Source: Pseudooceanicola nanhaiensis
GTDB lineage: Bacteria; Pseudomonadota; Alphaproteobacteria; Rhodobacterales; Rhodobacteraceae
Reading direction: 5' to 3'
Length of the DNA: 64,000 nucleotides
NCBI RefSeq assembly: GCF_020171315.1
Contig: NZ_JAIUZP010000012.1
Span: forward strand, 1-64,000
The notes beneath the pieces were generated by a model. That model worked only from the letters and a program-made list of their open reading frames with translations, was not told where the DNA came from and did not search any database. The first letter of the stretch is position 1, and the number at the start of each line of letters is the position of its first letter. This document shows positions 28,725-35,798 of the stretch, piece after piece. The position numbers were made by a program, and so were the translations under genes.

Positions 28725-28757
28725 AAACGCCCCGGCCTGATGGACCGGGGCGTTTCT
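28725..28757. terminator. Bidirectional intrinsic terminator
   Basis: The stem AAACGCCCCGG / CCGGGGCGTTT encloses a 9-nt loop and is followed by CTTTG. It separates convergent aldehyde dehydrogenase and DMT transporter genes. Confidence 0.85.
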
Positions 28758-28775
28758 TTGCGCGATGGCTGTTGG

Positions 28776-29708
28776 TCAGCGGCGGCTGGCGGCCGCGGCA
28801 AGGATCATCCCGCCCATCACCAGCGTCAGGCCGATCAGGAAGACGGGCGAGAGCTGGTTGTCGAGCAGAAGGACCGAGGCGGCGACCCCGGTCAGCGGCA
28901 CGCCGAGGGTGAAGTTCGACATGGCGAAGGTGCTGATCCGGCGGCCGTATTCGGAAGAGATCACGAAGCAGGCCGAGGTTGCGATCGGGCCGATGTAGAT
29001 CAGCAGCTGCACGAGGTGCCCGCTCCATGCGATCTGGTGCGGCGCGCCATGGACGACAGCGGCGGCAACCGCCAGCGGCACGGTGGCCAGCAGCATCTGC
29101 CACGGCGCCAGCGACAGCGGCGAGGACACCCACTTGTGCCGCTTCACGTGCAGGATCACCAGCGACCATGCAATCGCGCCGATCAGGAGGAAGCCCGCGC
29201 CCATGAAGGCCCCCGGCTGGGTCCAGTCGGTCTCCAGCGGCGAGACGATCAGCGCCACGCCCGCGACGCCCACGGCGACGGCGGCCAGTTGGGCGCGGCT
29301 GGGTCGCGTCCCGAACAGTCCCCAGGCCAGCAGCACCGACCACAGCGGCGTGGTATAGGCCAGCAGCACCGAATGGCTGGTGTCGGTCTTGGTCATGGCG
29401 ATCATGCCGAGGCCCGTGAAGGTCATCATCTGAAGAAGCCCGATGCTGAGCACGATGGGCATGTCGGCCTTCTTGGGCAGGCGCAGCTCACCCCGGACCG
29501 CCACGAAGGCAAAGAGGCACAGCGCGGCCGAGCCGAAGCGGAAGGCGGCGAGCCAGAGCGGCGGGACAGAGACCAGCGCGATCTGCGTCGCGGGCCAGCT
29601 GAGCCCCCAGAGCAGCACCATCGCCATCAGCCACAGCCGCGTGGTGTTCGCGTCATCCTGCGTGGCGGTGGAGATGCGGCCCCGGAGGGCGCCCTGAATG
29701 CTGGCCAT
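28776..29708 (-). CDS. EamA/DMT-family exporter
   Basis: A 310-aa membrane protein with about ten helices in two EamA repeats (first repeat WLMAMVLLWGLSWPATQIAL; the second begins near GAFMGAGFLLIGAIAWSLVI). The drug/metabolite transporter family exports amino acids and other metabolites. It is divergent from an Lrp-type regulator, the common pairing for amino-acid efflux genes, so an amino acid or a related metabolite is the likely cargo. ATG at 29708 is chosen; an in-frame ATG at 29744 would add 12 polar residues. Confidence 0.88.
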   Translation of the reverse strand: MASIQGALRGRISTATQDDANTTRLWLMAMVLLWGLSWPATQIALVSVPPLWLAAFRFGSAALCLFAFVAVRGELRLPKKADMPIVLSIGLLQMMTFTGLGMIAMTKTDTSHSVLLAYTTPLWSVLLAWGLFGTRPSRAQLAAVAVGVAGVALIVSPLETDWTQPGAFMGAGFLLIGAIAWSLVILHVKRHKWVSSPLSLAPWQMLLATVPLAVAAAVVHGAPHQIAWSGHLVQLLIYIGPIATSACFVISSEYGRRISTFAMSNFTLGVPLTGVAASVLLLDNQLSPVFLIGLTLVMGGMILAAAASRR

Positions 29709-29833
29709 GGTCTGTCCTGTCTCGCTGTTGCGAACAGACTGCATCCTATACGGTGGAAAATCCTGTCTTCTCTTCTGCGCCTGCGAGAAATATAGGAGAG
29801 TTTGACCTGTGAATCGCGATTGGTGGGAATGAT

Positions 29834-30328
29834 ATGCCGAGAAATGCCGTTCAGCTGGATGACGCCAGTCTCCGCATCCTCGACGTGCTGCAGAAAAACG
29901 CCGAGATCAGCAACGCCGATCTGGCCGAGAAGGTGAACCTCTCCGCCTCGCCCTGCTGGCGCCGCGTGGCGGAGATGCGCGACAAGGGTGTGATCCGCGG
30001 GTCGGTGGCACTGGTCGATCCGGTGCAGCTGGGGCTGCTGGTGAACGTCTTTGTCCATGTCACCCTCAGCCGTCAGGACAAGGCCTCGCTCAAGGTCTTC
30101 ACCGATGCGATCGAGGGCCGTCCCGAGATCATGGAATGCTACCTCATGACTGGCGAGGCGGATTACATGCTGCGCGTCGTGGTGGAAGACCTGCTGCAAT
30201 ATCAGGGCCTCGTGCTGGACTGCCTGACGCAGATCCCGGGCGTCTCCAACATCCGCTCCAGCTTTGCCCTCGATCAGGTGAAATACACCACGGCGTTGCC
30301 CACGGGCCACCTCTCTGGCGGAAGGTAA
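29834..30328 (+). CDS. Lrp/AsnC-family regulator
   Basis: A 164-aa regulator. The N-terminal helix-turn-helix is LDDASLRILDVLQKNAEISN, then ADLAEKVNLSASPCWRRVAE (about residues 7-45). A C-terminal RAM/AsnC ligand-binding domain includes IMECYLMTGEADYMLRVVVE. It is divergent from the EamA exporter gene, which it probably controls in response to an amino acid. The 125-bp gap contains AT-rich sequence (GAAAATCCTGTCTTCTC, GAAATATAGG) suitable for Lrp binding. Confidence 0.92.
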   Translation: MPRNAVQLDDASLRILDVLQKNAEISNADLAEKVNLSASPCWRRVAEMRDKGVIRGSVALVDPVQLGLLVNVFVHVTLSRQDKASLKVFTDAIEGRPEIMECYLMTGEADYMLRVVVEDLLQYQGLVLDCLTQIPGVSNIRSSFALDQVKYTTALPTGHLSGGR

Positions 30329-30383
30329 GCGGGGCCGGGCGCGGGCCTTGATCCGCCGGGCCCCCGGTGCCAGATGGCGGGGC

Positions 30384-30428
30384 AGAGGACGACCTCTCCG
30401 CAATGGTGAATGGCCGGGACGACCCGGC
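30384..30428 (+). ncRNA. Guanidine-II riboswitch (mini-ykkC)
   Basis: Two short hairpins carry identical ACGA loops. Hairpin 1 is AGAGG-ACGA-CCTCT (30384-30397), and hairpin 2 is GCCGGG-ACGA-CCCGGC (30413-30428). They are joined by a 15-nt linker, and the ribosome-binding site AGGAAAGG (30433-30440) follows 4 nt later. Paired hairpins with ACGR loops just before a ribosome-binding site define the guanidine-II class, in which guanidinium holds the two loops together and frees the ribosome-binding site. The gene controlled here is a Gdx/SugE-type exporter, the classic target. Confidence 0.9.
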
Positions 30429-30447
30429 GCTCAGGAAAGGTCTCCCC

Positions 30448-30765
30448 ATGGCTTGGGCCTCTCTCTTTATCGCCGGACTGCTGGAAGTGGTCTGGGCCAC
30501 CTTCATGAAGAAATCCGAAGGCTTCACCCTGCTGGTGCCCTCCGTCGTGACGCTGGTCGCGATGACGGGCAGCTTCCTGCTGCTGGCCTCCGCCATGAAG
30601 CAACTGCCCCTTGGCACAGCCTACATGGTCTGGACGGGGATCGGGGCCATCGGCGCCTTCGCGGTCGGGATTGCCGTCCTCGGCGAGGCGGCCAGCCCCA
30701 TGCGCCTGCTGGCGGCCGGGCTGATTGCCGCCGGGCTGGTGCTGATGAAGCTGGCGGAAGGCTGA
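30448..30765 (+). CDS. gdx: Small multidrug resistance family guanidinium exporter (Gdx/SugE)
   Basis: A 105-aa inner-membrane protein with four helices. The N-terminal block SLFIAGLLEVVWATFMKKSE is the Gdx/SugE form of the SMR family, with the proton- and substrate-binding Glu at LLEVVW (residue 12 or 13) and the KKSEGFT loop that separates Gdx from EmrE-type drug pumps. It exports guanidinium in exchange for protons as an antiparallel dimer. ATG at 30448 follows the AGGAAAGG site. The guanidine-II riboswitch directly upstream strongly supports the guanidinium assignment. Confidence 0.93.
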   Translation: MAWASLFIAGLLEVVWATFMKKSEGFTLLVPSVVTLVAMTGSFLLLASAMKQLPLGTAYMVWTGIGAIGAFAVGIAVLGEAASPMRLLAAGLIAAGLVLMKLAEG

Positions 30766-30776
30766 GGGGACACGAA

Positions 30777-30805
30777 AAGGGGCCGGTGCGATGCACCGGC
30801 CCCTT
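30777..30805. terminator. Hairpin between gdx and the MetE-like gene
   Basis: A 13-bp stem, AAGGGGCCGGTGC / GCACCGGCCCCTT, has loop GAT. The U-tract is short on the plus strand; on the minus strand the stem ends in AAGG followed by TTTTCGTG. It probably serves both convergent genes. Confidence 0.75.
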
Positions 30806-30826
30806 CGATCCCGCGGGGAGGTGGGC

Positions 30827-31948
30827 TTACGCCTCGCCCCAGATCTCCTTGGCGAGGTTCACCACCAGTTCCAGCTTCTTGCGCTGATCCTCGACGGTGA
30901 CCTTGTTGCCGTGTTCGGTGGAAGAGAAGCCGCACTGCGGCGCGATGCCCAGCTGGTCGATGTCCACGAACTTCGAGGCTTCTTCGAACTTGCCTTTCAG
31001 CCAGTCCATCGGCTCCAGCTCGGGCGTCTTGGTGGTGATGAACCCGGCCATGATGCGCTTGGAGCCCTTGGGCAGCAGCTTCAGCGGCTCCAGCCCCCCG
31101 GCACGGTCGGTGTCATACTCCATGAAGTAGACGTCCACGTCGGTCTTGTTGAAGATCGCATCGGCGGCCATGTCGTAGCCGCCTTCGGCCACGTGGGTCG
31201 ACTTGAAGTTGCCACGGCACATGTGCATCCCGATGATCATGTCCTCGGGGCGGTCCTTGATGCATTCGTTCAGCATCCACGCGTAGCGGTCGATCAGCCA
31301 GTCGGGATCCTGACCCATGGCGCGGCGCATCTCGCGCTGCTTCTCGTCGCAAAGGTAGGCAAAGAAGATGTCGTCCAGCTGCAGGTAGCGGCAGCCGGCG
31401 TCGTAGAAGGCCTGCACCGCGTCCTTGTAGGTGGCCGCGATCTCGCCAAAGAAGACGTCCGCATCCTGATAGGGCTTGTGGCGGTTGTTCTCCGGCGTGA
31501 CCCGGAAATGTACACATGACGGCCCGGGGATCGAGATCTTGGGGCAGACCGAGGTATGCTCGGCCACGAACTTGAAGTGGTCCAGCATCGGGTGATCGGC
31601 GGGGAAGCTGAGCGGCCCGTTGATCACCGGGTAGACCTCGGGGTTGGTGACGCCCTGGAAGCCCAGACCGGCGCCGTCCTGCGTTTCGAGGTCGAAGCCG
31701 TTGAGCATCCCCATGAAGTCATAATGCCAATATGCGCGGCGTGCCTCGCCGTCGGTGACGACCTTCAGGCCGACCTCTTCCTGCATCTTGATGAGCGCCG
31801 GGATCTCGGCGTCCTCGATGGCTTTCAGCTCGGCACCGGTGACGCCTTTCTTGCGCGCTTCGGCAATATTTACAGGGCGCAGAAGGGAGCCGACATGGTC
31901 GGCGCGGAACGGCGGTTTCAGGGTGGAATCGCTGAGGATGTCTTTCAC
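30827..31948 (-). CDS. MetE-like (cobalamin-independent methionine synthase C-terminal) family protein
   Basis: A 373-aa protein equal to the catalytic C-terminal half of MetE, of the YxjG/YxjH type. N-terminal FRADHVGSLLRP and VVTDGEARR bind the substrate. The zinc ligands are visible: HMC in IGMHMCRGNFKS, Glu in VYFMEYDTDRAG and Cys in LGIAPQCGFSSTEHGN. It should transfer a methyl group to a thiol (homocysteine or another), from a donor that need not be methyl-folate. The start is GTG at 31948 after GGAAAGGA. A long leader (to about 32250) with two coupled small ORFs precedes it. Confidence 0.88.
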   Translation of the reverse strand: MKDILSDSTLKPPFRADHVGSLLRPVNIAEARKKGVTGAELKAIEDAEIPALIKMQEEVGLKVVTDGEARRAYWHYDFMGMLNGFDLETQDGAGLGFQGVTNPEVYPVINGPLSFPADHPMLDHFKFVAEHTSVCPKISIPGPSCVHFRVTPENNRHKPYQDADVFFGEIAATYKDAVQAFYDAGCRYLQLDDIFFAYLCDEKQREMRRAMGQDPDWLIDRYAWMLNECIKDRPEDMIIGMHMCRGNFKSTHVAEGGYDMAADAIFNKTDVDVYFMEYDTDRAGGLEPLKLLPKGSKRIMAGFITTKTPELEPMDWLKGKFEEASKFVDIDQLGIAPQCGFSSTEHGNKVTVEDQRKKLELVVNLAKEIWGEA

Positions 31949-32063
31949 GGCTGGGTCCTTTCCCCGGCGCGGGGCCGGTCGGTTGAAGGGCGGGCGCCCC
32001 GGTGTGCCTGCCGCTGTGCCGGCGGCCGCCTCAGGGCGGCATGGGTGGGCGACAAGGCGCGTG

Positions 32064-32108
32064 TCACAGGAAGCGGCCAGCCGGGCGGGCCGGGTGAATG
32101 CGGGTCAT
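32064..32108 (-). CDS. Candidate leader peptide, 14 aa (MTRIHPARPAGRFL)
   Basis: A very strong ribosome-binding site, AGGAGGAGG, lies about 5 nt before the ATG of this 14-codon ORF. It overlaps the preceding small ORF by 4 bp. It sits 115 nt before the GTG of the MetE-like gene. A 14-aa product after such a good site is the usual form of an attenuator or arrest peptide. The regulated signal is unknown; there is no Met run. Confidence 0.4.
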   Translation of the reverse strand: MTRIHPARPAGRFL

Positions 32109-32224
32109 CTTGTCCTCCTCCTGCGGCCGGGACCGGGCCCGGCGCTGCTTCGACCCGGCCCGGCGGCGTCGCGGCCAGAGGCCTGGACGGGCCGTGCAAG
32201 GCCCGGTTGATCGAAGTGCCTCAT
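32105..32224 (-). CDS. Candidate leader ORF 1, 39 aa
   Basis: The ORF starts MRHFDQPGLARPVQA after GGAAGAG, and its stop overlaps the start of the next small ORF (ATGA). It is Arg/Gly/Pro-rich, particularly RRRRTR at the end, so it could simply be chance coding in GC-rich DNA. The ribosome-binding site and the coupling to a second ORF with a strong site argue for a leader peptide. No homology is claimed. Confidence 0.3.
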   Translation of the reverse strand: MRHFDQPGLARPVQASGRDAAGPGRSSAGPGPGRRRRTR

Positions 32225-32454
32225 CTCTTCCTTGTATACGCGGCGCTGTCAAGTTTCGCCGCCTCAGCCCCATACCGGGCCCGCCCCGCCCCCGCGCCGC
32301 CGGGTCCGGTGACGGGATCGGGTAGGGCGCTTGTTGCATGGGAAGCATTGCATCGGAGGAATATCGCGGAGGGCGGGATTAGCGGCTGCAGCCGCCGGGC
32401 GCTTCGGTCTAGATTGGGGCAATGTCTCGATGTTCCGACCCCGGACCCCCGCCA

Positions 32455-33180
32455 ATGTTTGCACTGCGCCTTGTCTCCTTTGTCCTGCTGCTGCCCCTGC
32501 TGGCCGCCTGTGCTGTCGCCCCCACGGGGCCCGGGGCGGTGCCGGGGGCAACCGTGCCCACGGACAAGGCGGCCCTGCGCGCGCAGGCCAAGCAGGCGGT
32601 GAACCAGTTCGTCATGGTGGCGGACCGGCTGGAGCCGGTGATGGAGCGGGAGTGCCGCCGGCGGGCGCCGGAGCTCAACTGCGACTTCCAGATCGTCGTG
32701 GACCGGTCTCTGACCGATCCGCCCAATGCCTTCCAGACCCTCGATGACGATGGCCGCCCGATCCTCGCGGTGAATATCGCGCTGATCGCCTCGGTCGAGA
32801 ACGCGGACGAGATGGCCTTCGTCATGAGCCACGAGGCGGCGCATCACATTTCGGACCACCTCGGCCAGCAGCAAGCCAATGCCATTGCCGGGGCGCAGGT
32901 CTTTGGCGGGCTCGCTGCCGCGGGCGGTGCCAGCGGTTCAGGGCTGGAGATGGCGCAGCAACTGGGCGCGGCGCTCGGCGCACGGCGCTACTCGCAGGAG
33001 TTCGAGTTGCAGGCCGATGCACTGGGCGCGATCATCGCGCGGGCGGCGGGCTTCGACGCGCTGCACGGGGCACAGTACTTCAACCGCATACCCGATCCGG
33101 GCAACAGCTTCCTTGGCACCCACCCGCCGAATGCCCGCCGTCTCGAGACGGTGCGCGAGGCGCTCGCCCACGGCGTCTGA
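32455..33180 (+). CDS. M48-family metalloprotease, lipoprotein
   Basis: A 241-aa zinc protease. The N-terminus has a lipoprotein signal ending LLAAC, so the protein should be anchored at the periplasmic face of a membrane. The HExxH zinc motif is MSHEAAHHISDH near residue 125, and the third ligand is the Glu in EFELQADALGA near 182. It resembles the BepA/YcaL/LoiP group of periplasmic proteases that act on misfolded outer-membrane proteins. It lacks TPR repeats, so it is closer to the short forms. An in-frame ATG at 32422 exists, but 32455 gives a proper signal peptide. Confidence 0.9.
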   Translation: MFALRLVSFVLLLPLLAACAVAPTGPGAVPGATVPTDKAALRAQAKQAVNQFVMVADRLEPVMERECRRRAPELNCDFQIVVDRSLTDPPNAFQTLDDDGRPILAVNIALIASVENADEMAFVMSHEAAHHISDHLGQQQANAIAGAQVFGGLAAAGGASGSGLEMAQQLGAALGARRYSQEFELQADALGAIIARAAGFDALHGAQYFNRIPDPGNSFLGTHPPNARRLETVREALAHGV

Positions 33181-33229
33181 CCCGTCGCGCAGGGGCCCCT
33201 CGGCGGGCTGTCGCTGCGCTGTCACAATA

Positions 33230-33243
33230 TTGATCAGGATCAA
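33230..33243. promoter_or_regulatory. FNR/FnrL box
   Basis: TTGATCAGGATCAA is a perfect match to the FNR consensus TTGAT-N4-ATCAA. It lies 57 bp before the ATG of the first DUF6455-like gene. If the box is centred at -41.5, transcription would start near 33278, with a TAGACC-like -10 at about 33266. That geometry suggests activation under low oxygen. Confidence 0.88.
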
Positions 33244-33299
33244 GGTGCCCGAGTCGCCCATGGCGTAGACCCTCTTTCGACGAAACGAGGGATACGCCG

Positions 33300-33593
33300 A
33301 TGAAGCCTCTGGGAGATGTGAAAGAGCATTTCTGGCTCGTCCAGCGAATGGCCCGTGCCACGGGCACCGATCTGGATGCAGCGCAGGATTGCGGTGAACT
33401 GAAGGTGGAAGACTGGGCCGCCATGGTCACCCGTTGCCGTGGCTGCGCCGGACCGGAGAGCTGCCGCGACTGGCTCGACACCGCCGAGCGCGCAGAGGCC
33501 GATCCCCAGCCCGCACCGGGCATCTGCATGAACCGCGCCGTCTTTGCCCGGCTGGGCACGGCGCAGGACCGGAAGGAGACCGTGACATGCTGA
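33300..33593 (+). CDS. DUF6455-like cysteine-rich protein, copy 1
   Basis: A 97-aa cytoplasmic protein with no membrane segment. Four cysteines form a pattern shared with the next gene: TRCRGCAGPESCRDWL in the centre and GICMNRAVFARL near the C-terminus, giving C-x2-C-x5-C and a distant C. Such proteins (DUF6455) are common in Rhodobacterales; their role is unknown, and the cysteines could bind metal or take part in redox chemistry. The FNR box upstream implies induction when oxygen is low. The stop overlaps the start of copy 2. Confidence 0.85.
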   Translation: MKPLGDVKEHFWLVQRMARATGTDLDAAQDCGELKVEDWAAMVTRCRGCAGPESCRDWLDTAERAEADPQPAPGICMNRAVFARLGTAQDRKETVTC

Positions 33594-33838
33594 CGAAGTT
33601 CTTCGAACGCCTCGATGCGCGGGCCGCGCTGGTCTCGCAGATGGCGGACCGGGTCGGCGTCGATTTCGCCGAGAACATCAACCGCGCACCGGAGGTCGTG
33701 GGCGATTACCGCGCGGCCGTGATGCGCTGCACCGGCTGCACCGAGGCCGACCGCTGCGCCACGATCGATGCAAGCGTGCACGAGGTGCCGGGCTATTGCC
33801 GCAACAAGCTGCTGCTGGATCGGCTGGCGGTGGCCTGA
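33587..33838 (+). CDS. DUF6455-like cysteine-rich protein, copy 2
   Basis: An 83-aa protein, starting MLTKFFERLDARAALVSQMA. It repeats the cysteine pattern of copy 1: VMRCTGCTEADRCATID and PGYCRNKLLLDRL. It overlaps copy 1 by 7 bp and is read in another frame, so translation is coupled and the two products may form a heterodimer. Both are under the FNR box at 33230. The function is unknown. Confidence 0.85.
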   Translation: MLTKFFERLDARAALVSQMADRVGVDFAENINRAPEVVGDYRAAVMRCTGCTEADRCATIDASVHEVPGYCRNKLLLDRLAVA

Positions 33839-33839
33839 G

Positions 33840-33992
33840 ACGAGATACCGCCCGAAGGGGCGGGACTGATTGCCAAGGTCGATGTGCGGTAGACCGGACG
33901 CTGGGGAGCGCCGCCGGTCGAGAGGGACCGCTTCAACATTGATCCGAGCAAGAGCGCCGACGTGGATGAGGGCCACGTCGGCGCATTTTTTT
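33840..33992 (+). terminator. 3' structured region and strong intrinsic terminator
   Basis: The terminator is a 12-bp stem, GCGCCGACGTGG (33954-33965) / CCACGTCGGCGC (33973-33984), followed by ATTTTTTTG. Before it lie two more hairpins: CCGCCC/GGGCGG near 33849 and GACCGG.../...CCGGTC at about 33892-33920. The 110 nt of structure between the stop and the terminator is more than a terminator needs and could be a 3'-UTR-derived small RNA. Confidence 0.8.
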
Positions 33993-34081
33993 GTCCTGAC
34001 GCCTGTTCTGACGTCTGTCCTGACGCAGGCGCTGATCGCAGGGCCCGGGTCGCTATCGACCGCCGCGCCCGCGCAGCGGGA

Positions 34082-35467
34082 TCAGACCAGCCGGCCCCAG
34101 AGGTCGTATTCGCCTGCTTCGTCCACTTCGACCGTGACGATGTCACCGGGTTTCAGCGCTTCGAAGCCTTCGTCTATGAAGAGGTTGCCGTCGATCTCGG
34201 GCGCGTCGGCCTTGGTCCGGCAAGTGGCCGCATCTTCGTCGACCTCATCCACGATGACATCGATTCGCTGGCCCACCTTGGCGGCCAGCTTGGCCTCGGA
34301 GATCGCCTGCGCCTTCTCCATGAAGCGGTTCCAGCGGTCCTGCTTCACCTCGTCCGGCACGTGATCGGGCAGCGCGTTGGAGCGCGCCCCGTCCACGTTT
34401 TCGTACTGGAAGCAGCCGACCCGGTCGAGCTGCGCCTCGTCCATCCAGTCCAGCAGGGTCTGGAATTCCGCCTCGGTCTCGCCGGGATAACCGACGATGA
34501 AGGTGGAGCGCAGGGTGATCTCGGGGCAGTCGCGGCGCCATGCGGCGATTTCGTCGAGCGTCTTGGCGGCGGCCGCGGGCCGCGCCATGCGCTTGAGCAC
34601 ATCCGGATGGGCATGCTGGAACGGAATGTCGAGGTAGGGCAGCACCAGCCCCTCGGCCATCAGCGGGATCAGCTGACGCACATGGGGGTAGGGGTAGACA
34701 TAGTGTAGCCGGACCCAGGCGCCGAGCTTGCCCATCTCGCGGGCCAGATCGGTGATATGGCTGCGCACCTCGCCGCCCTTCCACGGATGCAGGTCATGCT
34801 TGCGGTCAACCCCGTAGGCCGAGGTGTCCTGGCTGATCACCAGCAGTTCCTTCACGCCCGCCTCGACCAATTTCTCGGCCTCGCGCAGCACGGCATGGGC
34901 TGGGCGCGACACCAGCCGCCCGCGCATGTCGGGGATGATGCAGAACTTGCACTTGTGGTTACAGCCCTCCGAGATCTTCAGGTAGCTGTAGTGCCGGGGG
35001 GTCAGCGAGACGCCACTGGCCGGCAGCAGGTCGACGTAGGGATCGGGCGAGGGCGGCACCGCGGCATGGACCGCGTCCAGCACCTGCTCGTATTGATGCG
35101 GTCCGGTCACGGCCAGCACCTTGGGATGCACGCCGGTGATATACTCGGGCTCCGCGCCCAGGCAGCCGGTGACGATGACGCGGCCGTTCTCCTTCAGTGC
35201 CTCGCCGATGGCCTCCAGGCTCTCGGCCTTGGCGCTGTCGAGGAAGCCGCAGGTGTTCACGATCACGGCGTCGGCGCCGGTGTAATCCGGGCTGATGGCA
35301 TAGCCCTCGGCCCGCAGCCGGGTCAGGATGCGCTCGCTGTCCACCAGCGCCTTGGGGCAGCCAAGGCTGACCATGCCAAGCGCGGGCTGGCCGGGGCGGG
35401 CGGGCGCGTCGCCCAGTCGGGCGGCGGGGGCAAGGTCGGGGCGGAGGTTGGGCGGGTTCTGGGACAT
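34082..35467 (-). CDS. rimO: Ribosomal protein uS12 methylthiotransferase RimO
   Basis: A 461-aa radical-SAM enzyme that adds a methylthio group to Asp88 of ribosomal protein S12. The N-terminal UPF0004 domain has [20 protein letters not shown] and [10 protein letters not shown] with three cluster Cys (the third in [11 protein letters not shown]). The radical-SAM triad is CNHKCKFC, preceded by YLKISEG, and a C-terminal TRAM domain is present ([11 protein letters not shown] onward). [11 protein letters not shown] rather than the MiaB LGCKMNxxDSE form identifies RimO. It is a single gene. Confidence 0.95.
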   Translation of the reverse strand: MSQNPPNLRPDLAPAARLGDAPARPGQPALGMVSLGCPKALVDSERILTRLRAEGYAISPDYTGADAVIVNTCGFLDSAKAESLEAIGEALKENGRVIVTGCLGAEPEYITGVHPKVLAVTGPHQYEQVLDAVHAAVPPSPDPYVDLLPASGVSLTPRHYSYLKISEGCNHKCKFCIIPDMRGRLVSRPAHAVLREAEKLVEAGVKELLVISQDTSAYGVDRKHDLHPWKGGEVRSHITDLAREMGKLGAWVRLHYVYPYPHVRQLIPLMAEGLVLPYLDIPFQHAHPDVLKRMARPAAAAKTLDEIAAWRRDCPEITLRSTFIVGYPGETEAEFQTLLDWMDEAQLDRVGCFQYENVDGARSNALPDHVPDEVKQDRWNRFMEKAQAISEAKLAAKVGQRIDVIVDEVDEDAATCRTKADAPEIDGNLFIDEGFEALKPGDIVTVEVDEAGEYDLWGRLV

Positions 35468-35613
35468 GAGCGGCCTATAGCGCTAAACGGGTCACTTGGG
35501 AATTGTTTCGGGGCGGGGCCGGACCGGGCGCGGCACCGCGCCCTTCCTCTTTCCCCAAATACCTCCGGGGTGAATTGCGCCGCCCCGCGGCGCAAGAGGG
35601 GCAGCGCCCCTCC

Positions 35614-35657
35614 CGGATTTTTCGAAAAATCCGAACCGGAAAATTCGAATTTTCCGG
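35614..35657. repeat. Palindrome pair A (20-nt and 22-nt perfect inverted repeats)
   Basis: 35614-35633 is CGGATTTTTCGAAAAATCCG, a perfect 20-nt palindrome. 35636-35657 is a perfect 22-nt palindrome with arm CCGGAAAATTC. Both are centred on TCGA, and they are 2 bp apart in otherwise GC-rich DNA. Confidence 0.9.
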
Positions 35658-35732
35658 GCGTCCCCGCATGTGGTGATACGAGGGTGCCCCGGCACGGCCT
35701 TTCTGACGGGCCACCCCGTGGCCACGGGCGCA

Positions 35733-35778
35733 GAAAATTCTTCGAAGAATTTTCCCAAGAATTTTCGAAAATTCTTGG
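35733..35778 (+). repeat. Palindrome pair B, copy of a dispersed element
   Basis: 35733-35754 is a perfect 22-nt palindrome (arm GAAAATTCTTC), and 35755-35778 is a perfect 24-nt palindrome (arm CCAAGAATTTTC), directly adjoining it. Positions 35741-35767 match 26 of 27 bases with the reverse complement of the element at 55625-55667, so this is a dispersed repeat and not chance. Confidence 0.88.
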
Positions 35779-35798
35779 TCGCGGGCCGCGAGCGGGGC

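Larger units (their letters stand above)
31949..32260 (-). promoter_or_regulatory. Long leader region of the MetE-like gene
   Basis: The minus strand carries TTGACA near 32247-32252 and a GTATAC palindrome at 32234-32239. After these come two overlapping small ORFs (listed separately) and then about 115 nt of GC-rich, hairpin-prone sequence before the GTG start. No known SAM or cobalamin riboswitch consensus is evident. The layout suggests translation-coupled attenuation, but this is inference. The remaining part up to 32454 holds the promoter of the divergent M48 gene; I see no clear element there. Confidence 0.4.
35468..35798. other. Intergenic region with four TCGA-centred palindromes
   Basis: Between rimO and gcrA, 331 bp hold no gene but contain two pairs of perfect palindromes (see the two repeat entries). 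The piece between the pairs (35658-35732) is ordinary GC-rich DNA without a recognised element. Confidence 0.7.

Noticed and set aside
31949-32260. SAM or cobalamin riboswitch before the MetE-like gene
   Set aside because: I looked for the conserved cores of SAM-II and the B12 box and did not find them; the leader-ORF explanation fits better.
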